Shown: piece by piece, positions 1-5,706 of the stretch | Numbering within the stretch: the first letter of the stretch is position 1 | How the letters are laid out: the number at the start of each line of letters is the position of its first letter | Origin: Candidatus Arcticimaribacter sp. | Lineage (GTDB): Bacteria > Bacteroidota > Bacteroidia > Flavobacteriales > Flavobacteriaceae | Direction of reading: 5' to 3' | Assembly (NCBI GenBank): GCA_011526335.1 | Contig: WTJB01000240.1 | Coordinates: 1-5,706, forward strand | DNA length: 5,706 nucleotides | Notes under the pieces: generated by a model | Databases searched by the model: none | Told to the model about the DNA's origin: nothing | What the model saw: only the letters and a program-made list of their open reading frames with translations | Made by a program: the position numbers and the translations under genes

Positions 1-476
1 ACATAGGCAATCAAATCGTCTATTTTCCAGAGCATCAAAGCGGTATTTCCTTGTTGAACAATGGTTTCGTTTTTCTGCAAGGAAAAGTTCAATGCATCTA
101 CGGGCGGGAGATCAGATTTTGAACACCACTTCCCGATGACTGCAGCACCATCAAATGCTTTTGCTTTTTCCCAAGGCAGTCCCTTTGCTTTTAGCTGAGC
201 TTGTAAATCGCGGGCAGTAAAATCGATTCCCAACCCGATTTCGTCATAATATTTATGGGCAAATTTGGGTTGTATATGCTTTCCTATTCTGTTGATTTTT
301 ACCAAAACCTCAACTTCATGATGAACATCCTCGGAAAAATCTGGAATAAAGAAAGGTTGCCCTTTTAGGAGGATACTCGTATCGGGTTTTAAAAAAACAA
401 CAGGGTCTTTGGGCTTTTCGTTCTCGAGTTCTTTGATGTGGTCGGTATAATTACGACCGATACAAATGATTTTCAT
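1..476 (-). CDS. Fumarylacetoacetate hydrolase (FAH) family protein, 3' end cut by window edge
   Basis: The reverse strand reads from an ATG at 476 without a stop to the window edge, giving 158 residues that begin MKIICIGRNYTDHIKELENE. This is the usual N-terminus of short bacterial FAH-family enzymes (FAHD1/YcgM type, about 200 residues), so roughly 45 residues are missing. The metal-binding signature is visible: E54 and E56 in HHEVEV, then D85 in GIDFTARD, followed by the conserved WEKAKAFDG stretch (residues 102-110) and the start of the MLWKIDDLIAY segment. Family members are cytoplasmic, Mg/Mn-dependent enzymes that cleave or decarboxylate acylpyruvates, oxaloacetate or related 1,3-dicarbonyl compounds. 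The exact substrate cannot be read from sequence. The start codon overlaps the stop of the upstream exonuclease gene (TAATG), which suggests translational coupling and operon membership. Family assignment is firm and function is inferred. Confidence 0.93.
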   Translation of the reverse strand, partial: MKIICIGRNYTDHIKELENEKPKDPVVFLKPDTSILLKGQPFFIPDFSEDVHHEVEVLVKINRIGKHIQPKFAHKYYDEIGLGIDFTARDLQAQLKAKGLPWEKAKAFDGAAVIGKWCSKSDLPPVDALNFSLQKNETIVQQGNTALMLWKIDDLIAY

Positions 477-1243
477 TATTTACCCATTTTACTTAAGCGG
501 TGCGCCGTTAAAACTTTTTTAGTGTAAAGAGGAAAGTCTGCATTGAGGAGCCATCCGAAATATCCGGGCTCTTTTTCGAGCACTTCATCTATGGTTTTCC
601 CTTTGTGTTTTCCGAAAGAAAAAGAGGGTTCATTGTCTTCGTTTAAAACAATAAAGCCTGCGACGTCAACAGATTTTTTTCGGGTAGAAAAGGCGCTCAA
701 ATATTCAGTCGTATTTTCCAATTCCTCATATTTTTCGACTTGGGCCAGTAAAACATCACAGGTGGCTTCTGTATCTGCCATAGCACTATGGGCATTGACC
801 AAATCCTCGCCACAATAAAATTTCAAAGCCGCTGTAAGGGTTCGCTGTTCCATTTTATGAAAAATGGTTTGGACGTCAATGGTTTTGTGATTTTTAAGAT
901 CAAAGTCTACTTCTGCCCGCATAAATTCTTCCGCCAAAAGAGGAATATCAAAACGGTCTGAATTAAACCCTGCCAAATCACAGCCTTGTATATAATGGTA
1001 TATCTCTGTTGCCAACTGCTTAAATAAGGGAGCATCGGCCACCTTGTCGTCTGTAATTCCATGAACATCCGAAGCCCCTTTGGGGATAGGACAACCCGGG
1101 TTTACCAACCATGTTTTTCCTTCTCGGTTGCCATTAGGTAAAAGTTTTAGTATTGCAATTTCAACAATACGGTCGGTAACGACATTGACACCTGTTGTTT
1201 CTAGATCAAAAAAACACAGGGGACGGGTAAGCGATAATGACAT
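476..1243 (-). CDS. DnaQ-like 3'-5' exonuclease with ExoX-like C-terminal domain
   Basis: This 255-residue protein is a DEDDh-type exonuclease. Exo I is FDLETTG (D13, E15), Exo II is GFNSDRFDIPLL (D99), and Exo III is HSAMAD (H152, D157), so all four acidic ligands and the catalytic histidine are present within residues 8-175. A short charged linker leads to a second module at about 195-250 with FSFGKHKGKTIDEV and GYFGWLL, which resembles the C-terminal domain of exodeoxyribonuclease X-like proteins. Such enzymes remove nucleotides from DNA 3' ends in proofreading or repair. In this phylum proteins of this type are often labelled DNA polymerase III epsilon subunit, but an ExoX-like repair role is equally possible. 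The ATG at 1243 is chosen because the exonuclease fold begins a few residues later; no clear ribosome binding site precedes it. The gene lies 16 bp after the E2 gene and overlaps the FAH gene, so it is probably in their operon. Confidence 0.93.
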   Translation of the reverse strand: MSLSLTRPLCFFDLETTGVNVVTDRIVEIAILKLLPNGNREGKTWLVNPGCPIPKGASDVHGITDDKVADAPLFKQLATEIYHYIQGCDLAGFNSDRFDIPLLAEEFMRAEVDFDLKNHKTIDVQTIFHKMEQRTLTAALKFYCGEDLVNAHSAMADTEATCDVLLAQVEKYEELENTTEYLSAFSTRKKSVDVAGFIVLNEDNEPSFSFGKHKGKTIDEVLEKEPGYFGWLLNADFPLYTKKVLTAHRLSKMGK

Positions 1244-1259
1244 AATAAATAAGGATTAG

Positions 1260-2609
1260 TTAAAAATCTATAGTGGTGTCCCAATTTTCAAGATAATCAG
1301 CCACTTTTCGAACAAATTGCCCCCCCATAGCACCGTTGATGATTCTATGGTCATAGCTATGTGCGAGAATCATTTTCTTACGAATACCTACAAAATCTCC
1401 ATCCGGTGTTTCTATCACAGCAGGCATTTTTCGAATAACCCCGAGGGCCAAAATACCTACTTGCGGTTGGTTGATGATGGGAGTTCCGGTTATGGAACCA
1501 AAGTTCCCAATATTGGTAACGGTATAGGTACCGCCTTGCACTTCGTCAGGCAATAAGGCATTTTTTCTTGCTCTAAACGAGAGGTCATTTACGGCTTTGG
1601 CTAAACCAACCAGATTAAGGTAGTCAGCATTTTTAATCACAGGAACAATTAAGTTTCCGTCGCCCAAAGCTGTGGCCATTCCAAGATTAATGTCTTTCTT
1701 TTGAATTATTTGGTTGCCATTGACGGAGCTATTAAGAAGAGGAAAGTCTTTTAACGCTTGAATAACAGCCTGCATAAAAATGGGCGTAAAGGTTAACTTT
1801 TCTCCCTCTCTTTTCTGAAAATTTCCTTTGACACGTTCGCGCCAATCCCATAACTCTGTGACATCTACCTCCACAAAAGACTGCACATGGGCAGCGGTCC
1901 TTTTGCTTTCAATCATATGATCTGCAATCATTTTGCCCATACGAGACATTTCAATGATTTGATCTTGTCCTCCTATCGATTGATGCATCTGTGTAGGGGG
2001 ATTGGTGGAGATAGTAGTGGTTTGACTAGGCGTTTCTTGCTTCGTCGGTTTGGAGGGCTGTACGTCAGTCTTTTTTGGTGAGGCGATATAAGCCAGAATA
2101 TCATTTTTGGTTACCCGCCCTTTTTCTCCTGTTCCGGGAATTTGAGCCAATTCCTGTGCCGAAATCCCTTCTTTCTCGGCAATGTTTTTTACCAAGGGAG
2201 AAAAATACGCTTTTCTGTCGTCACTATTTATTTTGGTAGCTTCTGAAGCCACCGGGTGTAAGGGGGCTTCTACGACTTTAACAATTTCTTCCAAAACTTC
2301 GTCAGCAGGCTCTTCTTGAGCGACTTCTTCTAGGGATAAATCATCTTCTTCTAAGGTGGGAATTTCTACTTCGGTTTCAATTACCGCAATCACCTCTCCT
2401 ACTTGAATGACCTCATTGAGGTCAAACTTTTTTTCGAGTAGCACGCCTGCGTATTCAGAAGGTACGTCAGAGTCTACCTTATCCGTAGCTACTTCTACAA
2501 CAGCATCGTCTATGGCTATGGAATCGCCTACCTCTTTGAGCCAAGCGGTAAGCGTAGCTTCAGAAACACTTTCTCCCATTTTGGGGAGTTTGAGTAAATA
2601 TTTTCCCAT
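1260..2609 (-). CDS. Dihydrolipoamide acyltransferase, E2 component of a 2-oxo acid dehydrogenase complex
   Basis: From the ATG at 2609 the protein is 449 residues and has the full E2 layout. A lipoyl domain spans about 2-76 with the lipoylated lysine K44 in EVATDKVDSD. An acidic linker follows at about 78-115. The peripheral subunit-binding domain for E1/E3 is at about 134-175 (SPLVKNIAEKEG, GTGEKGRVTKNDI). A Thr/Ser/Pro/Gln-rich flexible linker runs to about 215, and the catalytic core occupies 218-449. The E2 core transfers the acyl group from lipoamide to CoA. The active-site motif reads DHRIING, with H421 present and N425 where Asp is usual. Substrate (branched-chain keto acids, pyruvate or 2-oxoglutarate) is undecided; the general look favours a branched-chain-type E2. 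No E1 or E3 gene is nearby. A TTG at 2615 would add two residues, but the ATG is preferred: AAGGGA lies 6 bases upstream and family proteins start near there. A promoter candidate lies just upstream. Confidence 0.95.
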   Translation of the reverse strand: MGKYLLKLPKMGESVSEATLTAWLKEVGDSIAIDDAVVEVATDKVDSDVPSEYAGVLLEKKFDLNEVIQVGEVIAVIETEVEIPTLEEDDLSLEEVAQEEPADEVLEEIVKVVEAPLHPVASEATKINSDDRKAYFSPLVKNIAEKEGISAQELAQIPGTGEKGRVTKNDILAYIASPKKTDVQPSKPTKQETPSQTTTISTNPPTQMHQSIGGQDQIIEMSRMGKMIADHMIESKRTAAHVQSFVEVDVTELWDWRERVKGNFQKREGEKLTFTPIFMQAVIQALKDFPLLNSSVNGNQIIQKKDINLGMATALGDGNLIVPVIKNADYLNLVGLAKAVNDLSFRARKNALLPDEVQGGTYTVTNIGNFGSITGTPIINQPQVGILALGVIRKMPAVIETPDGDFVGIRKKMILAHSYDHRIINGAMGGQFVRKVADYLENWDTTIDF

Positions 2610-2634
2610 GAGCAATCCCTTTTTTAAGGCCTGA

Positions 2635-2668
2635 CAAAGGTACCAAAATTCTAGGAGAGTTTTACAGA
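2635..2668 (-). promoter_or_regulatory. Putative Bacteroidetes-type promoter of the E2-exonuclease-FAH operon
   Basis: On the reverse strand TACCTTTG (2642 to 2635) matches the Bacteroidetes -7 consensus TAnnTTTG exactly. A partial -33 box, TCTG (2668 to 2665, consensus TTTG), lies 22 bases upstream, close to the expected spacing. Transcription would begin near 2628, giving a leader of about 20 bases before the ATG at 2609. The site fills most of the 60-base gap after recR, which supports a real promoter. It is predicted by pattern only. Confidence 0.6.
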
Positions 2669-2669
2669 T

Positions 2670-3284
2670 TTAACGGATGGAGTCCTCATACGGAACTCTT
2701 TTTTGGATGCTTCGCCCTAAAGTTACTTCATCGGTATATTCAAGCTCATCCCCTACAGGGACGCCCCTAGCGATGGTGGACATTTTTACCTCATAAGCAG
2801 CCAATTGTTTATGGATATAAAAAATTGTCGTATCGCCTTCCATGGTGGCACTCAATGCAAAAATCACTTCCTTTATTTCTCCCTTTGCTATTTTTTCTTG
2901 AAGACTCGCAATGGTTAAATCCTGTGGACCAATTCCGTCTATCGGAGAAATGATACCATTCAAGACATGATATTTTCCTTGGTATTGCCCCGTATTTTCA
3001 ATAGCCATTACATCTCGAATATCTTCTACCACACATAGCTGAGCATTATCGCGTTTTGGGTTACTACAGATTTCACAAATTTTTTGATCGGATAGATTGT
3101 GACACTCCTCACAAAAAATTATTTCTTCTCTAAAACGATCCAATGCGGCGGTCAACTGCTTGGTTTGTTCTACAGGCTGTTTCAATAAATGCAAGACCAT
3201 TCTAAGTGCCGTTCTCTTTCCTATACCGGGAAGTTGAGCCATTTCATCCACTGCATTACTCAAATATTTTGATGAAAATTCCAT
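2670..3284 (-). CDS. recR: Recombination mediator protein RecR
   Basis: This 204-residue protein matches RecR in length and in every domain. An N-terminal helix-hairpin-helix lies at about 17-34 ([17 protein letters not shown]). A four-cysteine zinc finger follows (C58, C61, C70, C73 in [17 protein letters not shown]). The Toprim domain spans about 81-175 ([13 protein letters not shown] with E87, and [11 protein letters not shown]). The conserved C-terminal stretch is [19 protein letters not shown]. RecR works with RecO, and often RecF, to load RecA onto SSB-coated single-stranded DNA during gap repair. Start is the ATG at 3284, which gives the standard N-terminus. The gene is divergent from the symporter, with 66 bases between the start codons, and it ends 60 bases before the E2 start, with that operon's promoter in the gap. 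I see no convincing -33/-7 promoter for recR itself. Confidence 0.97.
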   Translation of the reverse strand: MEFSSKYLSNAVDEMAQLPGIGKRTALRMVLHLLKQPVEQTKQLTAALDRFREEIIFCEECHNLSDQKICEICSNPKRDNAQLCVVEDIRDVMAIENTGQYQGKYHVLNGIISPIDGIGPQDLTIASLQEKIAKGEIKEVIFALSATMEGDTTIFYIHKQLAAYEVKMSTIARGVPVGDELEYTDEVTLGRSIQKRVPYEDSIR

Positions 3285-3289
3285 GGGTT

Positions 3290-3308
3290 GAAATTACGAA
3301 ATAATTTC
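3290..3308. repeat. Perfect 7-bp inverted repeat in the recR/symporter divergent region
   Basis: GAAATTA (3290-3296) and TAATTTC (3302-3308) are perfect reverse complements separated by CGAAA. The repeat starts 6 bases upstream of the recR start codon, in its likely leader, and about 15 bases before the possible symporter -7 box. It could be a regulator binding site or a small hairpin in the recR leader. The arms are A/T-rich, so chance is a real alternative. Confidence 0.4.
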
Positions 3309-3323
3309 TTCTGTTTCCTTTTG

Positions 3324-3331
3324 TATCTTTA
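3324..3331 (+). promoter_or_regulatory. Possible -7 promoter box for the symporter gene
   Basis: TATCTTTA matches seven of eight positions of the Bacteroidetes -7 consensus TAnnTTTG, counting the two free positions, with the final G replaced by A. It ends 19 bases before the ATG at 3351, a distance similar to the E2 promoter. No good TTTG -33 box lies at the expected distance upstream, so confidence is low. Confidence 0.3.
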
Positions 3332-3350
3332 CCGATTCAAGGCCAAAAAG

Positions 3351-4796
3351 ATGTCATCATTACATATATTATTTTTAATCATAGCCTACTTTGGGGTATT
3401 GATTTTTATTGCTCAACGAACCGGAAAAAAAGGGAGTAATTCTGTTTTTTTTACCGCAGAAAAATCTTCTCCTTGGTATGTGGTAGCCTTTGGTATGGTA
3501 GGAGCTACCTTATCGGGCGTCACGTTTATCTCTGTTCCTGGCTGGGTAGAAGCTTCGCAGTTCAGCTATATGCAAATGGTGATGGGGTATGTGCTGGGCT
3601 ATTTTATTATCGGGGCGGTTCTTCTCCCCTTGTATTACCGCTTACAATTGGTATCTATCTACACCTATTTAGAAGAACGTTTTGGTCCTCGAAGTTATAC
3701 GACAGGCGCAGTATTTTTTCTAATTTCTAGAATAGTTGGGGCCAGTTTTAGGCTCTATTTAGTCGCCAATATTTTACAACTTTTAGTATTTGATGCCTTA
3801 CATATTCCCTTTTGGTTTACGGTAGTGATTACCATTTTGTTGATTTGGGTATATACTTTCCGATCAGGCATCAAGACCATCGTTTGGACCGACACGCTGC
3901 AGACCTTTTTTATGCTAAGTGCTATGGGAATTTGCATTTACGCCCTTATGGAAGGCTTAGAATGGGATATGGGTACTCTTTGGAAAGCACTAAAAGAACG
4001 TCCCGAAACCCGCATCTTCTTTTTTGATGATATAAAAAGCGGGCAATATTTTTGGAAACAATTTTTCTCAGGGGCTTTTATTGCCATTGTCATGACCGGT
4101 TTAGACCAAAATATGATGCAAAAAAACCTCAGCTGTATCAATGTAAAAGATGCACAAAAAAACATGTTTTGGTTTACGGTAGTGTTGGTCATTGTAAAGT
4201 TTATTTTTCTTACCCTTGGCTTTTTACTCCTCGTTTACGCCAAGCAAAATGGTATTGATGCCCACAAAGATGCACTCTTTCCCACCGTAGTTATGCTCCC
4301 AGAAATGGGTATTTACGTCGGAGGATTATTTATCCTTGGGCTTATTGCCGCTGCATACAGTAGTGCAGATAGCGCCTTAACGTCGCTAACCACATCGGTT
4401 GCAGTAGACTTGTATAAAATGGAAACCCATACCAATAAAGCTGAAGACATTCTGTTGAGAAAAAAAATACACCTTGTTTTGTCGGGTGTATTGGTACTGG
4501 TCATTTTGGTCTTTAAATACGTCATAGCAGATGCCAGTGTAGTCGCTAAGATTTTTACGTTTGCCGGCTATACCTACGGCCCCTTGCTGGGGTTGTATGC
4601 CTATGGACTGCTTACACAATGGAAAATTAAAGATCGTTGGGTAGCCGTTGTAGCCATTATTGCTCCCTTGGCGAGCTATGTTTGTTCTCTTGGGCTAAAC
4701 CATTTTTTCAGCTTTGAGATAGGATTTTTCATCCTTGTGCTGAACGGTGCCTTGACCTTCTTAGGACTGGTATTGATTCGTGCGCAAAAGCACTAA
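3351..4796 (+). CDS. Sodium:solute symporter (SSS/SSF family)
   Basis: This 481-residue, strongly hydrophobic protein has about 13 predicted membrane segments, roughly at 4-22, 42-64, 71-96, 118-138, 155-170, 176-199, 238-254, 272-297, 319-347, 373-391, 397-421, 430-452 and 457-478, as expected for the SSF family (LeuT fold). Supporting motifs are GATLSGVTFISVPGW (51-65), GLDQNMMQKNL (250-260) and AAAYSSADSALTSL (333-346), whose Ser residues fit the family's sodium site. It should sit in the inner membrane and couple sodium entry to uptake of a small solute. The substrate (sugar, proline, pantothenate, sialic acid or other) cannot be told from sequence. The reading frame is open from a TTG at 3288, but the ATG at 3351 is chosen because the first helix begins right after it and a promoter-like box lies upstream. 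Its last 36 bases overlap the convergent CoA-binding gene. It has no partner gene on its strand here. Confidence 0.94.
   Translation: MSSLHILFLIIAYFGVLIFIAQRTGKKGSNSVFFTAEKSSPWYVVAFGMVGATLSGVTFISVPGWVEASQFSYMQMVMGYVLGYFIIGAVLLPLYYRLQLVSIYTYLEERFGPRSYTTGAVFFLISRIVGASFRLYLVANILQLLVFDALHIPFWFTVVITILLIWVYTFRSGIKTIVWTDTLQTFFMLSAMGICIYALMEGLEWDMGTLWKALKERPETRIFFFDDIKSGQYFWKQFFSGAFIAIVMTGLDQNMMQKNLSCINVKDAQKNMFWFTVVLVIVKFIFLTLGFLLLVYAKQNGIDAHKDALFPTVVMLPEMGIYVGGLFILGLIAAAYSSADSALTSLTTSVAVDLYKMETHTNKAEDILLRKKIHLVLSGVLVLVILVFKYVIADASVVAKIFTFAGYTYGPLLGLYAYGLLTQWKIKDRWVAVVAIIAPLASYVCSLGLNHFFSFEIGFFILVLNGALTFLGLVLIRAQKH
3810..3827 (+). repeat. Direct repeat copy 1 (18 bp) inside the symporter gene
   Basis: TTTTGGTTTACGGTAGTG is an exact 18-base match to 4167-4184. 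It is six whole codons encoding FWFTVV (residues 154-159) at the start of a membrane segment. The match ends sharply on both sides. Confidence 0.9.
4167..4184 (+). repeat. Direct repeat copy 2 (18 bp) inside the symporter gene
   Basis: This is the second exact copy of the 18-base sequence at 3810-3827. It lies 357 bases downstream, in the same reading frame (119 codons apart), and again encodes FWFTVV (residues 273-278) at the start of a membrane segment. Confidence 0.9.
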
Positions 4797-5123
4797 AGTG
4801 CAGGCACGTTCAGAAAAAATACCCTGACGTTTAAGCGCGTCTTCGAAGTCTTTGTTTTCCGTACCTGGATTAAAAATAACACGTTGTGGGTTGAGCGAAA
4901 GAATATAATCATAATACTCCTTTTGATGCTTTGGCCCTACATATAGGGTTACCGTATGGATATCTTTAAAGGCTTTTTTTTCTGTGATGATCGATAGGCC
5001 AGCGATACTGCCTTCTTTTAGACCAAAAGGAATGACCTCTTGGTTTTTTTCCACCAAAAGATGTACCGCTTGATAGGCATAGCGCTCTGGATTTAACGAC
5101 GCACCTATCAGTAATGTTTTCAT
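4761..5123 (-). CDS. Small CoA-binding-domain (Rossmann-fold) protein
   Basis: This 120-residue cytoplasmic protein begins MKTLLIGASLNPERYAYQAV, the nucleotide-binding loop (GAS at 7-9) of the CoA_binding/YccU-like family. It continues with alternating strands and helices (VTLYVGP at 58-64, RVIFNPGTEN at 81-90, ACTLVLLRT at 107-115). The length is usual for single-domain members, which lack the ligase modules of succinyl-CoA synthetase-like proteins. The family is expected to bind CoA or a similar nucleotide; its physiological role is not established. The ATG at 5123 is preceded by AGGG six bases upstream. It follows the FabH gene by 13 bp and is probably co-transcribed with it. Its last 12 codons, including conserved C-terminal residues, lie antisense to the end of the symporter gene. 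Confidence 0.9.
   Translation of the reverse strand: MKTLLIGASLNPERYAYQAVHLLVEKNQEVIPFGLKEGSIAGLSIITEKKAFKDIHTVTLYVGPKHQKEYYDYILSLNPQRVIFNPGTENKDFEDALKRQGIFSERACTLVLLRTNQYQS
4779..4808. other. Nested hairpin over the symporter stop codon in the convergent overlap
   Basis: Outer arms CGTGC (4779-4783) and GCACG (4804-4808) can pair, enclosing an inner stem GCAC (4790-4793) and GTGC (4798-4801) with a TAAA loop that holds the symporter stop codon. No T-tract follows on either strand, so this is not a canonical intrinsic terminator. It might slow or end transcription from both directions at the convergent gene ends, but the stems are short. Confidence 0.35.
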
Positions 5124-5136
5124 GAATTGCCCTGGT

Positions 5137-5706
5137 TTAGTCCCAAATCATCAAGCTACTCCCCCAAGTAAATCCGCTCCCAAATGCAGCCAAAACTACT
5201 TTGTCTCCGGACTTCACTTTACCTTCTTCCCAAGCTTCGGTTAAGGCAATAGGAATTGAGGCTGCTGTGGTGTTTCCATAACGCATAATGTTATTGTACA
5301 CTTGGTCGTCTTTTAAACCAAATTTTTTCTGAATAAATTGGGATATCCTCAGGTTGGCTTGGTGGGGCACAAAAAGATCGATGTCTTCGGGAGTCCATTG
5401 GTTGGCCGCCAAACCTTCTTTGATTACTTCAGAAAAACGAACAACTGCATTTTTAAACACCATTTGTCCGTTCATGTAGGGATAATAACTTTCGTCTGTG
5501 GGGTCATTGGCCTCGATAATCTCAGGCACCCAACGTTGTGTACTCGGTCCGATCAAAGAGAGTTCTTTTGCGTGCTCGCCTTCGGAATATAAGTGAGAGG
5601 ATAAAATTCCTTTAGTGTTGTCTTCACAACGGGTCAATACCGCTGCCCCAGCACCATCACCAAAAATGACAGACACTCCTCTCCCACGGGTGGTAAAGTC
5701 CAAACC
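5137..5706 (-). CDS. fabH: 3-oxoacyl-ACP synthase III (FabH-type ketosynthase), 5' end cut by window edge
   Basis: The frame is open to the window edge and gives the last 189 residues, a little over half of a usual FabH. The visible part starts GLDFTTRGRG, then FGDGAGAAVL, the conserved glycine-rich turn of the thiolase fold. Two of the three catalytic residues are present: His in FVPHQANLRI (codon at 5362-5364) and Asn in RYGNTTAASIP (codon at 5272-5274). The C-terminus has the family motif AAFGSGFTWGSSLM. The active-site Cys lies outside the window and cannot be checked. FabH condenses an acyl-CoA primer with malonyl-ACP to start fatty acid synthesis; in bacteria making branched fatty acids the primer is often a branched acyl-CoA. 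This may be one of several paralogs, so the symbol is provisional. It lies directly upstream of the CoA-binding gene, probably in one operon. Confidence 0.92.
   Translation of the reverse strand, partial: GLDFTTRGRGVSVIFGDGAGAAVLTRCEDNTKGILSSHLYSEGEHAKELSLIGPSTQRWVPEIIEANDPTDESYYPYMNGQMVFKNAVVRFSEVIKEGLAANQWTPEDIDLFVPHQANLRISQFIQKKFGLKDDQVYNNIMRYGNTTAASIPIALTEAWEEGKVKSGDKVVLAAFGSGFTWGSSLMIWD

Noticed and set aside
543..818. A 91-residue plus-strand open frame opposite the exonuclease gene
   Set aside because: It is fully antisense to conserved exonuclease sequence and shows no domain, promoter or ribosome binding site.
2610..2615. A TTG start two codons upstream of the E2 ATG
   Set aside because: The ATG at 2609 has an AAGGGA at good spacing and gives the standard N-terminus; the extra two residues have no support.
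2407..2634. A 75-residue plus-strand open frame opposite the E2 lipoyl domain
   Set aside because: It is antisense to a strongly conserved coding region, is Ser/Thr-rich in the way expected of a reverse-strand shadow, and has no recognisable family.
3288..3350. A 21-residue N-terminal extension of the symporter from a TTG codon
   Set aside because: The TTG lies almost at the recR start, and the extension would include the promoter-like box and inverted repeat. The ATG at 3351 places the first membrane helix at the normal family position.
4386..4619. Minus-strand open frames inside the symporter gene
   Set aside because: The plus-strand frame has clear SSF motifs and membrane segments throughout; the reverse frames have no family features.
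4974..4981. An eight-T run as a possible terminator T-tract
   Set aside because: It encodes lysines within the conserved minus-strand CoA-binding gene (EKKAF), and no stable GC-rich stem precedes it on the plus strand.
1..5706. Search for mobile elements, CRISPR, tRNA/rRNA, toxin-antitoxin or defence genes
   Set aside because: No transposase or integrase motifs, spaced repeats, cloverleaf or rRNA-like sequence, or small toxin/antitoxin pairs were seen; all long stretches belong to recognised housekeeping families.

Overview
The window looks like a chromosomal housekeeping segment from a member of the Bacteroidetes (Bacteroidota), probably a flavobacterium or close relative. This is inferred from moderate-to-low GC, a perfect TAnnTTTG-type -7 promoter box (TACCTTTG) upstream of the E2 gene, few strong Shine-Dalgarno sequences, and protein wording typical of that group (for example GLDQNMMQKNL in the symporter and FNPGTEN in the CoA-binding protein). 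No lineage search could be run.

Layout from left to right. On the minus strand are a fumarylacetoacetate hydrolase (FAH) family enzyme cut by the left edge (1-476), a DnaQ-like 3'-5' exonuclease with an ExoX-like C-terminal domain (476-1243), a lipoyl-bearing E2 acyltransferase of a 2-oxo acid dehydrogenase complex (1260-2609) and recR (2670-3284). On the plus strand is one sodium:solute symporter (3351-4796), divergent from recR. On the minus strand again are a small CoA-binding-domain protein (4761-5123), whose 3' end overlaps the symporter by 36 bp, and the C-terminal part of a FabH-type 3-oxoacyl-ACP synthase III cut by the right edge (5137-5706).

There appear to be three minus-strand transcription groups and one plus-strand unit. 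E2, exonuclease and FAH are tightly packed (16-bp gap, then a TAATG stop/start overlap) and probably form an operon read from the promoter at 2635-2668. recR lies just upstream of that promoter and may read into it. FabH and the CoA-binding gene are 13 bp apart and probably co-transcribed from beyond the right edge. The symporter stands alone. The genes do not form one obvious pathway: keto-acid oxidation (E2), a DNA exonuclease, RecFOR recombination (RecR), fatty acid initiation (FabH) and sodium-driven uptake sit side by side, as is common in such genomes.

I found no mobile element, CRISPR array, RNA gene, defence cassette or clear new system. The points worth a second look are small: an Asn in place of the usual Asp in the E2 active-site motif, an exact in-frame 18-bp direct repeat inside the symporter, an inverted repeat in the recR/symporter divergent region, and a nested hairpin over the symporter stop codon in the convergent gene overlap. 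Every stretch longer than about 100 bases is covered by a gene.
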